Shown: piece by piece, positions 47,451 to 59,185 of the stretch | How the letters are laid out: each line of letters opens with the position of its first letter | Numbering within the stretch: position 1 is the stretch's first letter | Origin: Epiperipatus broadwayi | Taxonomy: Eukaryota > Onychophora > Udeonychophora > Euonychophora > Peripatidae | Assembly: GCA_028023455.1 (NCBI GenBank) | Contig: JAQFVV010012395.1 | Coordinates: forward strand, 5,026,001 to 5,090,000 | Direction: 5' to 3' | DNA length: 64,000 nt | Translations under genes and position numbers: made by a program | The notes under the pieces: generated by a model | The model's input: only the letters and a program-made list of their open reading frames with translations | What the model was told of the DNA's origin: nothing | Databases searched by the model: none

Positions 47451-49010
47451 TAAATTTTCTTATACAAAAAAACACAATATATGCTGATGTGTTAATATGC
47501 ATAGCTTCAATTATACACTATCCCAAAAAAAAAAAAATCTAAACAAACAAACAAAAAAAAGTAAACATAATAAAAACATTGAAATTCCCAAAATTTATTA
47601 AATTTTATGAATCTCACTATAGTGACAACCATTTTTTTTTTCGTGCTAAATAAATTTTCTCAAATTATTTGTGATTTAAATACCATTCAGTACTGTATTT
47701 GTATGTATAAATAAACAAAAAAAATATCAAAATTCATAAATTTAAAAATATGGCTACAGTCAATTTTCCATCTTGCAATGCCACATGCGATAAAGTTAAA
47801 ATATAACAATTTCATAAATTTAATATATTTGACAATACGGCAGTAGCCATTTTTGTCACACAGTACCATGAGATTTTTATTTCTTTGACTTATGTTGAAA
47901 GCTTTGCTTTAATATTCTCTCGGGATTTGATCTGCAGTATTTTCCGTAATAAAATGTTTTCTAAGTGTATGTAATGCTAAAAGTTTAAAATATTAAAGAA
48001 CATTCACGAAGTTGATGACTTAAAAATATCAAAATAATCAGACTTCCATTTATGTTTCTACAGGAAATAAGTCATTAAAGAATATCTCCCAGAATGTATT
48101 TAATTGTAATGAAAGTTGAAATTTCATTATTTATTTTATTTAAAAAAAAAAAAAGATCATTTTTTTTTTTTACTTTCATTTTTTAAGTCAGTGTGAATGA
48201 GTAACCATATGTAGTAAATATATATGAATACTATCTTCAATTTATTATTAATAACTACATTATTATTTAATTTTGTTTATACTATAATTTATATATATAT
48301 TTACTCTCGATATATATTCGTGTCAGTGTTAAATATATGTGAATGTTGAAAAGCTCTGCACACTTATAGTTCAATAAACAATATGTATTCCATTGTAATT
48401 AAAGTTTTTTTTGACAAAATGTGAGCTATGCTATGTATTTGAAGAGAGCTTGGAATAAAATATAATAGATATCATGGCTCCACTATGCTATAAAAATTGT
48501 AATTTTATTTTCTTGTATAAAATGAAAAAAACAGGAAAGATCAAATACATTTTTACATACCATCTGTCATTTAAAAAATATATTATAGTATAAATATTCA
48601 GTAATTCACAAAAAAATAATGCAGGTTCATGTTATTTCAGTTGGCAAACAAATATCAAAATTTGACTCTCTTAACATCAAAAGGATTATATGCTACATAT
48701 TTTTCTCCTAACTAATGGCATTTTTACAATTTTATAAAAATGGAATCTGCGATAAGCAATAATAACTCCATGTTTCAAAAACATTCCACTAACTGGTGCA
48801 ATATTTGCTCTTATTATATACAATTTAAAAATAACTGTTGAAAGAATGCTGTCCTTATATTAGAAAAAAATAACAAAACTTAAAGAATTGATATACAAAG
48901 TAGTTGTTATATTCAAATATCATTTATAAAGTGTAAATGAATATCACATCAATACACATATAATGATTTATCTTTAGTTGAATTAAATAAATGTTAGTAA
49001 GATTATTCTT

Positions 49011-49118
49011 CCAAACTCCAGAGAACCTGTTATGAGCAATGACTACATTGAATCATCAAACCATTTAGGACATTCAATAAACTCATTGCTTATAACAGGT
49101 TTTCTGAAGTTTGAAAAA
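49011..49118. repeat. foldback element
   Basis: CCAAACTCCAGAGAACCTGT and TATGAGCAATGA pair with TCATTGCTTATAACAGGTTT and TCTGAAGTTTG on the right. A (TTAA)n run follows at 49130-49170. Confidence 0.7.
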
Positions 49119-49384
49119 CAAATCTTGCTAATATTTAATTAATTAAAAAATTAATTAATTAATTAATTAATGACAGTGCAGTCAGGAACAGTAAATCCTA
49201 TCACAAAATAAACTAATTAATTGAAAATAAACTGTAAAACTCTGGATCTAATGATAACTTATATTGTGGTTTTGAAATTAAAAGAGAAATGATGCGAGTA
49301 TTTATCATATACTAGCACATGAATTATTTTTAAATAAATATATGGAAGAGTATTTTTGATGTATTTTTATATGTATTATTTCCA

Positions 49385-49625
49385 TCATCCAATATGAGTA
49401 TTGAATGTCTTTAAAAAAATTTAACTTTATTTAAATATTCCAAATACATTCAATTGTTAGTAATAGCGCATCATGCACGTTTCGAGAGATATTATTCTCC
49501 CCACTCTTTCAGGAGTTGCTGATCTGACCAGTGACAGTGCTAGCATGGAATTCAAACATGGACTCTTTAGATTCTTGAATATTGAATTTTAAGGTAACGC
49601 TCTAACCAACTAAGCCATCCTGCCA
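49385..49625 (-). mobile_element. tRNA-derived SINE (SINE-2) with hammerhead-like block
   Basis: The minus strand starts GGCAGGATGGCTTAGTTGGT (A-box), with B-box GTTTGAATTCC near 49545. It then has a body with CTGAAAGAGTGGGGAG and CTCTCGAAACGTGC (near 49480-49515) and a tail AATAAAGTTAAATTT. The block resembles a decayed CUGANGA...GAAAC core with an inserted A. Confidence 0.65.
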
Positions 49626-49994
49626 AAGCATTTTAATAATTCTCCATATATATGTATGAAAGTTACAGCTAGCATTTGAACCTGGTATCAAGATTTTAAA
49701 TCGACAATGTTTACACATTTCATGCATTGGATATTCAAACCATAAGAAATATAAATTAATAAAACAAAACTACAGCTAGAATAAAGATAAAGCAACAACG
49801 TATATTTATTCATAGATGGTAGAAAAAAAAAATGCAAACACAAACCTTTAAATACAAAATAATCAAGAAAATTCAAGAATATGTTGCATAAAACTGGCAA
49901 TAATTTATCCAAATCAATCAAAGTACCAGATTATGATTTCTAAGGCTTTTTTCCCCTGAAGCATGTAAATATTCAAATAAAAATAAATTATCAA

Positions 49995-50105
49995 ATGGCC
50001 TTATGCTCAGGAGTTCATAAGAAGTTAGAGTACCATAATTAGAATCGATCTGAAAATCTTGGATCCAGAATCTGACATCGACTACTGCTCTAAACCATCA
50101 ATAGA
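49995..50105 (-). mobile_element. SINE-3 copy
   Basis: GGCCTTATGCTCAGGAGTTC, AGAATCGATCTGA (B-box region), GGATCCAGAATCTGACATCG, then TGCTCTAAACCATC. tRNA-derived on the minus strand. Confidence 0.6.
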
Positions 50106-50874
50106 ATATGATACAATGAACGATGTAATAGGTTACCTGATGTTTGAACAAATGCAATACAGTAGTAGAGTTTACATGAACTATTAAGAAAATGTAACAA
50201 ATTTCTACACATACTATTTTTTGTTCTCCTTAGTTTTTCTTATATATTTGTGCGCAAAATAACTTGCTTGTGTGTTTTTATATATATGTGAAATGATATA
50301 AAAACTTCAACGAACCATCACATTTTCTGCTTTGTTCTATACACCAAGTATATTGTTACATGATGTAAAAATAAAATAGAAAAGATTGCAGACGGTGCAT
50401 TGAAGTTATAATATCAACACTTCAGTTATTTCATATTTACAACACTGAATAATTGCTTAAACCATTTGCTTCAGTTGCTTTTATTATATGATGCTTTTAT
50501 CAATATTTTCTTCATCAACATTTGGCTTAGTTTAATTAAACTTGTAACTATTACAAGAAAAGACATTTAAAAAAAAAAATAGACTAAGTCAACTGATTGG
50601 AATTGCTGCTTTGTTGTTTACGTTGTATTGAATTATACAATAGCAACCTGTCTAAACTTATCCAGCAATGTGAGCATTATATTAATTGTCATTAGATGAC
50701 AGTTACTTCATCAAAGGTGGAATATTGTTGTAATGCAATTATTCAATAGCTATTCTTATTATATTATCCAAGTTAATGGTTTAAAAATGGAAGACCCTAA
50801 GGTTTAGTATTCAAGCCAATTCACTAGCTCAAAAAATATATTTTATGACTTGTTATTTAAAAAAAAAAGACTAA

Positions 50875-50995
50875 TGACTTTATTGCTTGGGAGTTTTGTA
50901 AAAAATTCGAGTGCCAGAATCGATCCTGGGACCTCCCGGTTCCAAGTTGGACACTTTACGGCCACACCAAACCATGCAGGGCACTTCAGTTATGG
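50875..50995 (-). mobile_element. SINE-3, best preserved copy
   Basis: The reverse complement reads GCATGGTTTGGTGTGGCCGT (A-box), AAAGTGTCCAACTTGG, GGTCCCAGGATCGATTCTGG (B-box), CACTCGAA, then a tail with CCAAGCAATAAAG. The short plus-strand open frame over it is not a gene. Confidence 0.7.
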
Positions 50996-52051
50996 ACATG
51001 CACATTTGCCAAGTAAAAGAATGGTCAAAAAATCACTACAGCTTTTTATAATTTATTTCAACTGGCAACAGCCATTTATATAAATACTAAACAAATCATT
51101 GGACACCAGAAAACAATGCAAACAGATTTGGAATTTTTATTTTAAAAAGTTCATTTGAATGTGACTAAAACAAAAAATGAAGAAAAGTGTTGACAGCTTT
51201 TACAAAGAATAAAAAAATTGGAAATATAAAATTAAAATCCTGAAAATACAGCAGAAGAAAGATAAGCAAATGAAGAAAGAAATTTTAAGACCAAATATAA
51301 ATTAACATCAGTAACTTCTAAACTTACAGTACTTAGAAGCAATAATTATTAGCTGCCATAATATAAGTGATAAATAAAATTAATAAACACTCAATGACAC
51401 TACAAATATACTTCCAAGATCAATAAGACAGGAAATAAATGCTTGTTCAAAGTCTTATTGTAATATATTGAGTGTCTAAATTTCTCTGGACTTAGATTGT
51501 GATTTCTGAAATTGAAAAGAGATGACATTCAGATGATTTTAAAATATGACAGAAAATAGGATAATTAAGCAAGAAAACTGTTTCGATTTAAAAAGAATGT
51601 AGTGAGGATTTCTTAATCTTAAATAATGGTATACAAAAGAATTTAAATAATAAATCAATAAATAAAATAAAATAAAAATTAAGTATTTACAACAATAAGT
51701 TAATAATTTCTTTTTGAATTTTTAAATTAAGTTTAATGCTTAACAAATTATTACAATAAAAAAAAAATAATTACAAGCATATAAAATTTATATTATCATT
51801 GTAAAATAAACAAAAAATTTTTGGTCTCTCAATCGGATAGTAGTAGATATACTGACAATTCTGAATCGAGTCTTTGGAAGATTGACATCCTTGCGCGACA
51901 GATAAAGCTTTTCCTTAGAACGATCAGGAAAGATGACCAATTCTTGTAAAAGAGGAGAACAGATATAAGAATTGATTCTTTGGAAGATTTCCCTAAAATA
52001 AGAAAAATGCTCAAATCAGGTATTAAATACATGATCGCAATAAAGTATGTT
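50996..52051. other. downstream region of PEDS1, no gene seen
   Basis: A 67-codon minus-strand frame at 51829-52032 has mixed composition but no recognisable domain; it is probably 3' untranslated or flanking sequence of PEDS1. Confidence 0.4.
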
Positions 52052-52057
52052 TTTATT
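52052..52057 (-). terminator. candidate poly(A) signal of PEDS1
   Basis: AATAAA on the minus strand about 75 nt after the PEDS1 stop codon. It is the first consensus signal downstream. In such AT-rich DNA the hexamer is common, so its use is inferred. Confidence 0.4.
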
Positions 52058-52130
52058 TTTGATCACCCAATCAGAATTGATCAGTGGAATGCCTATCAAA
52101 AACTCAAGTTTGATTGATAAATAAGATAAT

Positions 52131-52391
52131 CTAGTCTTGTTTTTGAGCCCATTGAAAATCATCAGTCCTTGGCTTATAACCAGTAATCTTTTCAATGATA
52201 TACTCCCAGGCCGGCCAGAAATGCAGCTTCTCTAAAGGATAATTAAGCCAGCCAGTAGTTATACAAAAATAAGTTTCATGGGGAGCGACATGGTGAATAC
52301 GATGGTGCTTGCAAGGTAATATTAAGTGCCAGCGTTGTAAAAACATGACCCAACCAGGAAGACCAAAATAAGTGTGGGACCACTTGTGAAT
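52131..52391 (-). CDS. PEDS1: plasmanylethanolamine desaturase (PEDS1), terminal exon with stop
   Basis: The last coding exon (86 codons plus TAG) begins IHKWSHTYFGLP and continues with the histidine box KHHRIHH, then HETYFCITTGWLNYPLE, ending WAQKQD. The HKWSH and KHHRIHH histidines are the core catalytic iron ligands of this family. The acceptor is ttttttAG|ATT at 52392-52393. The C-terminus ends at the same point as other PEDS1 proteins (WAQK plus two residues), so the protein looks complete. Residue differences from vertebrate copies (LPCKHH for LPRKHH, HVAPHE for HVSPHE) are conservative and outside the histidines. Confidence 0.97.
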   Translation of the reverse strand: MHKWSHTYFGLPGWVMFLQRWHLILPCKHHRIHHVAPHETYFCITTGWLNYPLEKLHFWPAWEYIIEKITGYKPRTDDFQWAQKQD

Positions 52392-54819
52392 CTAAAAAAA
52401 ATATATACATATAAAATGTAAATCATGATCTTCTCATATATTTTTAATCAATAAAAATGTAAACAAATAAGACTAAAATTAATATTTTTTTATTAGTAGA
52501 TCAATTTTTAATCCAGCAATTATGTCTGGAAATAGATATTACATATCTTCAGTTTGATAGATACTAAACTTATATATATATGCACACACACAGCAACTTA
52601 AAAGTATAAGAACAATTAAAACACAATAAAGCAAATACATTAAAATCTATATTGGAATAACATTATTTAACAAAACAAATCATATAATTTCTCTAGTCTA
52701 TATTTATCTTCATTTAACAGAAATAATTAATTTTTCTTTATTGCAGGATTATCTATTTAAGTTAAGGAAGTTATATAAGCTTGTGCAATGATATACACTA
52801 TCCTTTGGTCAAAAGTCAAGGAATCTGCAATTGACTTATAATTGGTCACTAATGTACATAATTACTACAGGATAGATATAGTGCAACAGTGTTCTTGTTG
52901 AAAAACATCTCTAAGTTAGAATTTCTTTGGCACTATTGTCTATTTATTATTCATTAAATGACTTTGGAGTGAAAAAGTCATTAATATCGTTAAATGGATG
53001 TTTCTTCAAATTGAAATAGATATTTAAAAGAAAAAAATCTATATAATCCTTTCATGAAACAATTCCTGCACATAGAACATCATTCTATATCTATATACAG
53101 CAAAATATATAATGGACATCTCTGAATATATTATAATTATGTTTAATCAAGGACTTGTTCACATGAAAAATAAATTTGTAATGGTTTTAGAATTATTTTA
53201 TTTTTATATATATATATAAAAATATACTGTAGATCTCATGTTAAAATATTAGAAAATCTAGTTAAATTTAAGGAAAATTTTTTTTTAGGTAATAGAATTT
53301 CTTAAAAGCTTCAATTTTTTTCAATAAGGTGACCTACATCTAATTTTTCTTCGATAAACAGGGTAATAGAAAGAATAAAACACTCAGTTTCCTTATTCCT
53401 CTACAGAGAAGACCTTTATCCCTCAGAAGACTATTTAAAGCTTTTAATCATATACACATAATGTATCTATAATCAATTATTTAATGGCAATAAAAATGGG
53501 AAATAATTTAATAATAATCAAATTATAGTGTGTTTTCATGTTGAAATTCCAATAACCTGTTATCATCAGCAGTAAAATATAAAATATTAGTTTTTACAAT
53601 AAATATGTATAAATTCAAATAATTATAGTAAGCCATAAATAAATTATGGCTTTTAAATATATAGCACTGATAAGATATAAACTTATTCATGAAGTAATTG
53701 GGTTCGAATATGTTACCATAACAACAATTTACAAGTTTGTTAAAAGGTTAAATTTGATTTGTGATATGTTGTTATGATAATGTATTCAGAGTTAGTTGTT
53801 TTAACAATAAATTTAATACATACAAATATAGCTGAACAGGAGTCTAAGTAAAAATAGCTAATATAATAGACAATGTAACAATAAGATATTATGCCCATTT
53901 CAAAACCTCATGCAATAGTGATGTGTTGGATATATGTATATAAGGGATTTTTAATAGCACACATACATTAGGTGTGTAAATATATACAATATTATTTTCC
54001 AGATTTATGGTATAAATCTTAATAAAGACTATATTTAAATAATTGAAACACGGGGTTATTTATGCATATTTTTTGAAGTTAATTTAAAAATAAATTTCTA
54101 GATTTAAAAAAAAAAAAAAAGTTTGTAAATTATGTTAAATTAAATACACTGATCACATCAAATTAACTTAAAGTATATGAAGAAAATATTCATATTAAAT
54201 ATTTCTATATATTTTTACATGATGTCTAAATTACAAATTTATATTCTCACACTAATTTTAAAATTTAAAAACAGCTCAAAAATTATATTCTTTTGTTTCA
54301 GTAATTCATCAAATACATGAACACTGTTATTTTGCTTTTTCTAGGAAATGTAGTGAAAAATGGCTGTTTTAAAACAATAGTTATATAAAAATGTTGTGAT
54401 AAATTACTAGTGCTTGATTTTCTATAATATTCATCACAAATATCCAACAATTAGGAATAGCTTACCCCAATCTTCTTTTGGTATATCGTACAGTTTGAAT
54501 ATTAAAGTGAACATATAAATGAGTTTCATTTAAATTATTAATGGATATAATTTAATTAATTTTAATTAAATTTTATTAAATAAACACCTTACTTCTGGAA
54601 ACTTCATCTATTATTAATCTTTATTGATATGGAAAATTCTTATAATTATTGCATTTTAAAAAAATCTTTATATATGTGTGTAAATTTTTTTTATTTGCAA
54701 TGAAAGTTCTGAAGTTATTTTTATAAAAATAAATATTAACATATAATTTTAAGTAAAATGGAGCATTTAATCCTTTTTAAATGTTAATAAAGCACAATAT
54801 TAATTATGATATACAATGC
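52392..54819 (-). other. PEDS1 last intron, AT-rich part
   Basis: Part of the 3604-nt intron between the last two coding exons. An imperfect hairpin near 53712-53785 (CCATAACAAC with GTTGTTATG) is visible. The LINE fragment at 54.8-55.6 kb lies in the same intron. Confidence 0.6.
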
Positions 54820-55560
54820 TTTCTCCTTAAGCATAAGCCCAGAAATCCTGTTAGTGAAATTAAACATTTCCTCTCTTTAAAATAATTCCACACCACAATA
54901 AACTCATTTACTTATTATCCAATTATTTTTCCAGTCCTGATTCATTTCATTTTTCCTCGAATGACATTTTAATAGAAGCTGGTTCTTATCCTGTCCTCAT
55001 ATTCTCCAATTTTTTTTTTATAAAGACCTAAACAAAAAAATATTTCTTTACCTTTAAATTTCTTCCAATTTCTATTAAAATTTTTTCTATTTATCTTTCC
55101 ACATCCTACACTGCAAAAATAAATGTTCAATACTCTCTCTCTCTCTCTTCCATCTCCACACAAATTACATCTGCAATCCAAATTCGTTTTCTAGTTTTGC
55201 CTTCTTTCCTTGCCTGTCATTGCATCAAATAACAATTATCCCTCTTTAGAGTACTTTAATGTTATATATCTTTTATATAATTTTTATTCTTATAGTACTC
55301 CAAATAATTTTTTTAATCATGTTAATTTTCTATAAAAAATTTTTTTTTCCTATAACCAATTTATTTATCCTTTTCATTCCTCATAATTATGTATCTGTAC
55401 TATGCATATCATAAAACTTCTTTTACCTAATGTGATGTTGTCCTTTTAACATCATCCAATTAAACACTATTGTACTAACCTTCAAATATTTTACATTTAT
55501 TTTTCCATTTCTATTTTTAAAAACCCCTAATATTTCCCCTTGATCTCAGTGTAACATCCA
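54820..55560 (-). mobile_element. LINE 3' fragment with zinc-knuckle remnant
   Basis: The minus strand carries CRCNLCGDGRERER, and in a shifted frame an EHLFLQCRMW-like stretch. This is the CxxC...H....C zinc knuckle of a LINE C-terminus. The frame is broken at a (CT)n run at 55133-55150 whose expansion explains the frameshift. It shares sequence with 45.1-46.9 kb and, near 54820, with the repeats at 38928 and 39409. Confidence 0.6.
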
Positions 55561-55995
55561 ACGACTTTTTGAGTGGGTTTAAATCTTTTTCTAGTAACTA
55601 GATGGGAAGAGTGAAAATCAGGACTCTACCAAAACTGAAACTTGGTTTTGCTGATATTTATGTCTACCGAATTTATTCAATGTCATTGAAGTTATACAGA
55701 AATGTCACTACTGGTACATTAATGCAAACTAACAAAATTAGTGACCATCATTAGTAATATTAACAATTAAAAAATGTTTACAGTAATTTACTAATGAACA
55801 ATTTTTATTTTAACATTTTATCAAAAGTTCTATTTTCAATTAATTCTTTCAATATCTATAACACTAACGTTTATGCTTTCAAATGATAATATTTTTATTA
55901 AAGCCGTTAATACAATAGTTAACTTCGTTACTTATATATATATATATATAGAAACACACATATGCTCATAAGACAAATAACTTTCTTACACTTAC

Positions 55996-56214
55996 TTGAT
56001 TAGTAAAGGCTACAAATAATGATAAAAGAAACAGATAGCATTCCCAATTATATGTTGCAGCTATTTCTTGGGGAGACATATACCAAAAGTTATAAGCTAT
56101 ACTAAACAGAGTTGGTATAGTGACCATAAAATTATCACCATTAGTTTCAATAAAATCATGCCTTGTGATGGAAGTAGGATCAATATGATGCTCCCGAAAT
56201 GGACGGATAAAAGC
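55996..56214 (-). CDS. PEDS1: plasmanylethanolamine desaturase (PEDS1), central exon
   Basis: A 219-nt, 73-codon exon, phase 0 at both ends, reads AFIRPFREHHIDPTSITRHD, then FIETNGDN, and ends in FLLSLFVAFTNQ. REHHID and the TRHDF segment carry conserved histidines of the desaturase metal centre. The C-terminal hydrophobic stretch is a membrane helix. The acceptor is tttTAG|GCT (AG at 56215-56216) and the donor CAA|GTAAGT at 55994-55995. It joins the upstream exon across 2.9 kb and the terminal exon across 3.6 kb of intron, both filled with AT-rich sequence. No frameshift or internal stop was found. Confidence 0.97.
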
Positions 56215-59093
56215 CTAAAACATACATGTATGTTTATATAAGTAAATATATACAAATACTACACAAAGATATAATTAATATAAAAGAATATATAATCATA
56301 TAGTATAGGAACACCCTAATGGCAGATTGACATTTCACAATTCCATTCAGTTAGTCTGAATGAGTTTTTTAATTTACGTTCTCAATTAAGGATCAATTCT
56401 GAAAGCTTAGGGCAAAACTTGTCATCCATGCAAGTTATACTTTTTTAGCAAGCACTTATTCTCAACAATAACATTTTAATTAATACATAAATAATTATTA
56501 ATCATTTTTTAAAAGATTAAAAATTATTTAATAAAACTAGATATATCTATATACTAAAAATAAAGTTTTGGGAAAATAACATATAGCAGTCCTCCGCAAT
56601 TCTGATAAACTCCTACGATTAGCAATAAAAAAAATGCTATTATTTAAAGTCTTTAAAAAGTTCCGATCTACAGAATAGAAAATTCTTCACAGAAATAGGC
56701 AATCGACATTCCAATAAAATCTCATTAATTATTTTCAAGGTTTTGGTGTTCTGAAGTACTATTGTATGTAGAATCAAAAATATTTTCATTAGACCATTTG
56801 CAATCAAAAAAACTTGAAAACAAGTTTGTGAATTTGCCTTTTTTATATATATCTTGATCAAATCACTTAAGTATAAGTATTGCTAATAGATGGGAGAAAA
56901 AGAATTATGGATCTCCAGTAATGAATTTTCTCACAGTTGAAATTCTGCTAAGATCAGGAACTTTAAACAAACATGATGAAATTCAATATATTCCACCTTA
57001 TGGAGTCATCACCACACACTAGTAACAGTTTTATTAAATCAATTAATCAAAAAACAAAAAGAACAATACATAAACTTGGTTTAAAGTTTTTTCAGTCAAT
57101 TTTCTAATAAAATATTAACTAATTAAAATACTTTAATTTGTACATATTTTCATCATTATTTTAGAAATCATTACAACAGAAATTTAGGACTCTTAAGCCT
57201 TGAAATGGATAAATGAAATTTCTTTGAAATACTACCTACCTACTATATGACTGAAGGTTAATGATGATGGTATATTAGATGTGATAATATAATGAACTTT
57301 CCATCATCTATCATTAAATGTTGAAAGTATAGAAAATTTTAAACTTTATTTAAACTTTTCAAATTCAGACAACTTGTTAGTAATAACACACAAATAGGCA
57401 ACACAGGTTAGTAATTACACAATGTTTCGAGTAATATTATTCTTCACTAACATTAGTCAATGATTAAATATTGTCTTCTAGAATGAAAGAGAGATACATT
57501 AATGTGTAATTAAATATAAGTTGCAAAAGTCATGCCATGCTTAGAAATAATTTTACAGAAGACAGAACGACCATTTAACTTTTGTTTACGTGTCATTGGT
57601 ACAATTTTTACTTTTTTTATTTTTACTTTTTTTATTGCATTATTTCTTTATTATTTAGAGACTAACACCTCACAGAAATAGCATTTTATTATAATAATAC
57701 TGTTCTTAAATTATGCTTGTATGTGCTTTTCAGCAATATGCAATGTGCTTACTAGCATTCATACTTATAACTGATAATTTTCCAAACTTTATACAAAATT
57801 ATTAAATATTGTGTTTAATATTTTTTATGTTAACTAATTTTTACCTATAAGTCATAAATAGGATCAATGCTAAGTTTCTCAACACCCTTCTATAAAATAG
57901 CTGTAACTTTTAATAAAGAAAAAATGTTGAAAAAGATATATATTAATATAAACAGAATATTAAAATAAATAAATATGAAATTTTATTTAAAACTGATTTA
58001 TTCTTTTTTTTTTTTTTCTCACAGTTTTGTAGAATAGTAGATAAATATATCTCAATTCAATTTAATTTATTATTGGTAATAATACAATTTTATTCATAGA
58101 CTAAATCCTACTGATTCTAAGACACAAAAACGAACTACAATCCATTATACAATTAGTGAATACAATTTAATGTTTTATTATTAATTAAATATGATTCACT
58201 CATGGTATAACTGCATTGCAATTCAGCATTTTGTAAGCACTGCCTATCCTTCCTTGCATTGATTTAAATGACTTACTTTAAATCACAAATTAGAAAGGAA
58301 TAAATTATATAATCAAGGTGACAAATTGATGAATGAAATATGGTATAAGCTAGAATTGGTTTGCCAAACAATTGCAATCATTGTGAACAATAAAAACAAG
58401 TTTTTAAAAAAGATTAAAGCATTGAATTAATTAAATATGTTAGTCTTTTGCAAAAATTAAATAATTTTTAATGATAAGGATTGAAGGAATATCCATGTTC
58501 GTTTCAGCCAAGTCATTATCCTGAATAAGTTTACATTTATGAATGCTAAAGCAAGAAGAATGTCAAAACTAATCAGAGATAGTTCTTTTTTTTTTTCCTT
58601 TAAGAAAAAAATTAATATTATGGAAAAGAAAAACAACATTACAATCATGAATAATAAATTGATTTATAGCTATTTGCATTCTTGATTGTAAAAAAAATCT
58701 AATTCATTTAAAGGCGAATTTCATTTAACAGCTAAGATTTTGACCTCTGCTACTGCATTCTCTATTTTGTTTATTAATCTAAATATAATTTTTAAATATT
58801 GTATTTATAGATAATATTCTATGTAATTACATCCTTTATTCATTACACAAGCCAAATTTTACATAAGTTGGATCTTCTCTTCAGGTGCACGATTAACATT
58901 ACACGTGGTAATAAATGCTGCAATATATCACAAAAGATCCTCCACCAGCTTAAGAACCATAAAAACTGAGGGCTTTGTTGACTTGGATATCACTTTTTTA
59001 TGCTGTTTATATATATCAAAAATTATTTACAAAAGTTTAAAATTAATTAAAATTTTTTTATCTGTAAGGAATCTTGGTATAGGTTTAATTTAC
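56215..59093 (-). other. PEDS1 intron
   Basis: 2879-nt intron, AT-rich, with one SINE-2 fragment. Small frames here lack splice or domain support. Confidence 0.7.
57320..57435 (-). repeat. SINE-2 body and tail fragment
   Basis: Shares AACTTTATTTAAA, GTTAGTAATAACACA and GTTTCGAGTAATATTATTCT with the 49.4 kb copy. The tRNA head is absent. Confidence 0.5.
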
Positions 59094-59185
59094 CTTGCCT
59101 AAAACTGGCATTTCTACAGTGCCCCATGTGTCAGCACCCCAATGTACAATACCACTGGCAAAATCTGCTGTTAAAATTCCAGCCA
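59094..59185 (-). CDS. PEDS1: plasmanylethanolamine desaturase (PEDS1/TMEM189, Kua family), exon
   Basis: PEDS1 is an ER membrane desaturase that introduces the vinyl-ether double bond of plasmalogens. This 92-nt exon (2 nt completing a codon plus 30 codons) reads [20 protein letters not shown] and then [10 protein letters not shown]. It covers a membrane segment and the HWGADTWG motif, which supplies a conserved His and Asp of the family's metal site. The acceptor is tttacAG|TGG at 59186-59187 and the donor AAG|GTAAAT at 59092-59093. The exon ends exactly before AFIRPF, as in PEDS1 proteins generally. The preceding exon, expected to encode the N-terminus and first membrane helix, was not recognised between 59186 and 64000. 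Confidence 0.95.

Larger units (their letters stand above)
46900..49384. other. AT-rich intergenic sequence
   Basis: Holds the duplicated CCAAT segment and the 49.0 kb foldback. Small frames (for example 47687-47869) show no recognisable domain. Confidence 0.45.

Noticed and set aside
51829-52032. 67-codon frame just downstream of PEDS1
   Set aside because: PEDS1 already ends at its family-typical C-terminus at 52131, and the frame matches no known domain.
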